Part shown: one piece after another, positions 63,501-64,000 of the stretch | Layout of the letters: every line of letters starts with the position of its first letter | Numbering within the stretch: the first letter of the stretch is position 1 | Assembly (NCBI GenBank): GCA_946699065.1 | Contig: CAMPDV010000124.1 | Span: 310,001-374,000, forward strand | DNA from: Loxodes magnus | Taxonomy: Eukaryota > Ciliophora > Karyorelictea > Loxodida > Loxodidae | DNA: 64,000 nt | Direction: 5' to 3' | Notes under the pieces: model-generated | Told to the model about the DNA's origin: nothing | Database searches by the model: none | The model's input: the letters and a program-made list of their open reading frames with translations, nothing else | Program-made: the position numbers and the translations under genes

Positions 63501-64000
63501 TCTTATCCATTAGGATTAGTAGAGATCTAATTATTATTAGTTAATTTATCTATTACATTTTTAATTTCTTAACTTTCATTTAGTAGATTGATTAAGATCA
63601 TAAAGTAGCTGTACAAGAATAAGTAACGAAGGATTCGTTTTTATTAGCATGGCAAAATACTAAAGGCCTTCTATATTTTTTCAATCTCTCTAAGTTGATC
63701 CTTTGTAATTTTAAGATCTGAAATTTTTTAGGTTTTGTATTTATTACTCTGTCAAAGCTTTAGAATAATTCTTCAAAGTTGCCTTAAATACTCTAATATA
63801 TCTCCTCTAATATAATGTATTGCAACATTATTAAGACTTAATAAAAAATGCTTTTTCAAGGTTTTATCAAGTTTTTTTCCTTTTACTCATTAATATTAAT
63901 AATATTTTTGGGAGTTTGATAATTTATATAATTAAGATCGATTGCTTAGTCAAGGCTTAATCAACTTTCTCGTTTTATCCTAATATTTTATATTAAATTC
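60545..64000. repeat. Copy 2 of the long dispersed repeat (runs off the window end)
   Basis: It matches 1-3,320 in the same orientation, with diverged indels (extra segments near 61,690-61,770 and 62,160-62,330; a segment of copy 1 near 1,640-1,790 is missing). Distance between copies is about 60.5 kb. The match is still running at 64,000. Content is described under copy 1. Confidence 0.8.

Noticed and set aside
1..64000. Assignment to Tetrahymena or Paramecium
   Set aside because: UAA/UAG = Gln and A+T-richness fit them, but there UGA is only a stop. Here UGA occupies conserved Trp sites in three genes.

Overview
The window is very A+T-rich ciliate nuclear DNA. In every recognisable gene UAA and UAG are read as glutamine. 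UGA is read as tryptophan inside genes and as stop at their ends. The evidence for UGA = Trp is internal: UGA stands at the W of the kinase motifs WMAPE and DIWSL, and at the W of one WD40 blade whose sister blades use TGG. This ambiguous code (NCBI table 27 type) points to a karyorelictean ciliate such as Loxodes; a Condylostoma-like heterotroph is the main alternative. Standard-code ORF finding fails here, because most real genes look broken.

Layout. 1-3.3 kb is one copy of a long repeat whose second copy fills 60.5-64 kb. 4.65-5.9 kb (-) is a decayed C-terminal fragment of an RNF213-like gene. 7.11-21.15 kb (+) is an intact, apparently intronless 4,679-codon RNF213/mysterin-like AAA+ ubiquitin ligase. 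22.5-24.0 kb (-) holds further decayed pieces of the same family. 24.5-25.85 kb (-) is a WD40 gene with one apparent base deletion. 28.0-31.98 kb (-) is the most remarkable locus: a RING plus ubiquitin-like first exon followed by about 125-130 consecutive intron-like units of roughly 15-27 nt, separated by exons of exactly 3 nt (rarely 6). Spliced in the phase set by exon 1, the array reads as a UGA-free acidic protein tail. Its 3' half is amplified as a 14-unit, 370/371-bp higher-order repeat.

33.4-34.7 kb (+) is a broken TPR-kinase copy, and 45.68-48.60 kb (-) is an intact 971-codon TPR-kinase gene in opposite orientation. Between and beyond them (34.9-36.2, 37.6-43.5 and 50.2-51.2 kb, all +) lie several decayed RNF213-like copies. 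53.06-53.88 kb (-) is a broken kinase. The rest (25.9-27.9, 32-33.4, 43.7-45.7, 48.6-50.2 and 53.9-60.5 kb) has no gene I can recognise.

Themes: ubiquitin ligation (RNF213-like family, RING-Ubl gene), repeat-domain signalling proteins (TPR-kinase, WD40), and repeated segmental duplication and decay. All reading is by eye; similarity statements come from comparing segments inside the window and from known family motifs.
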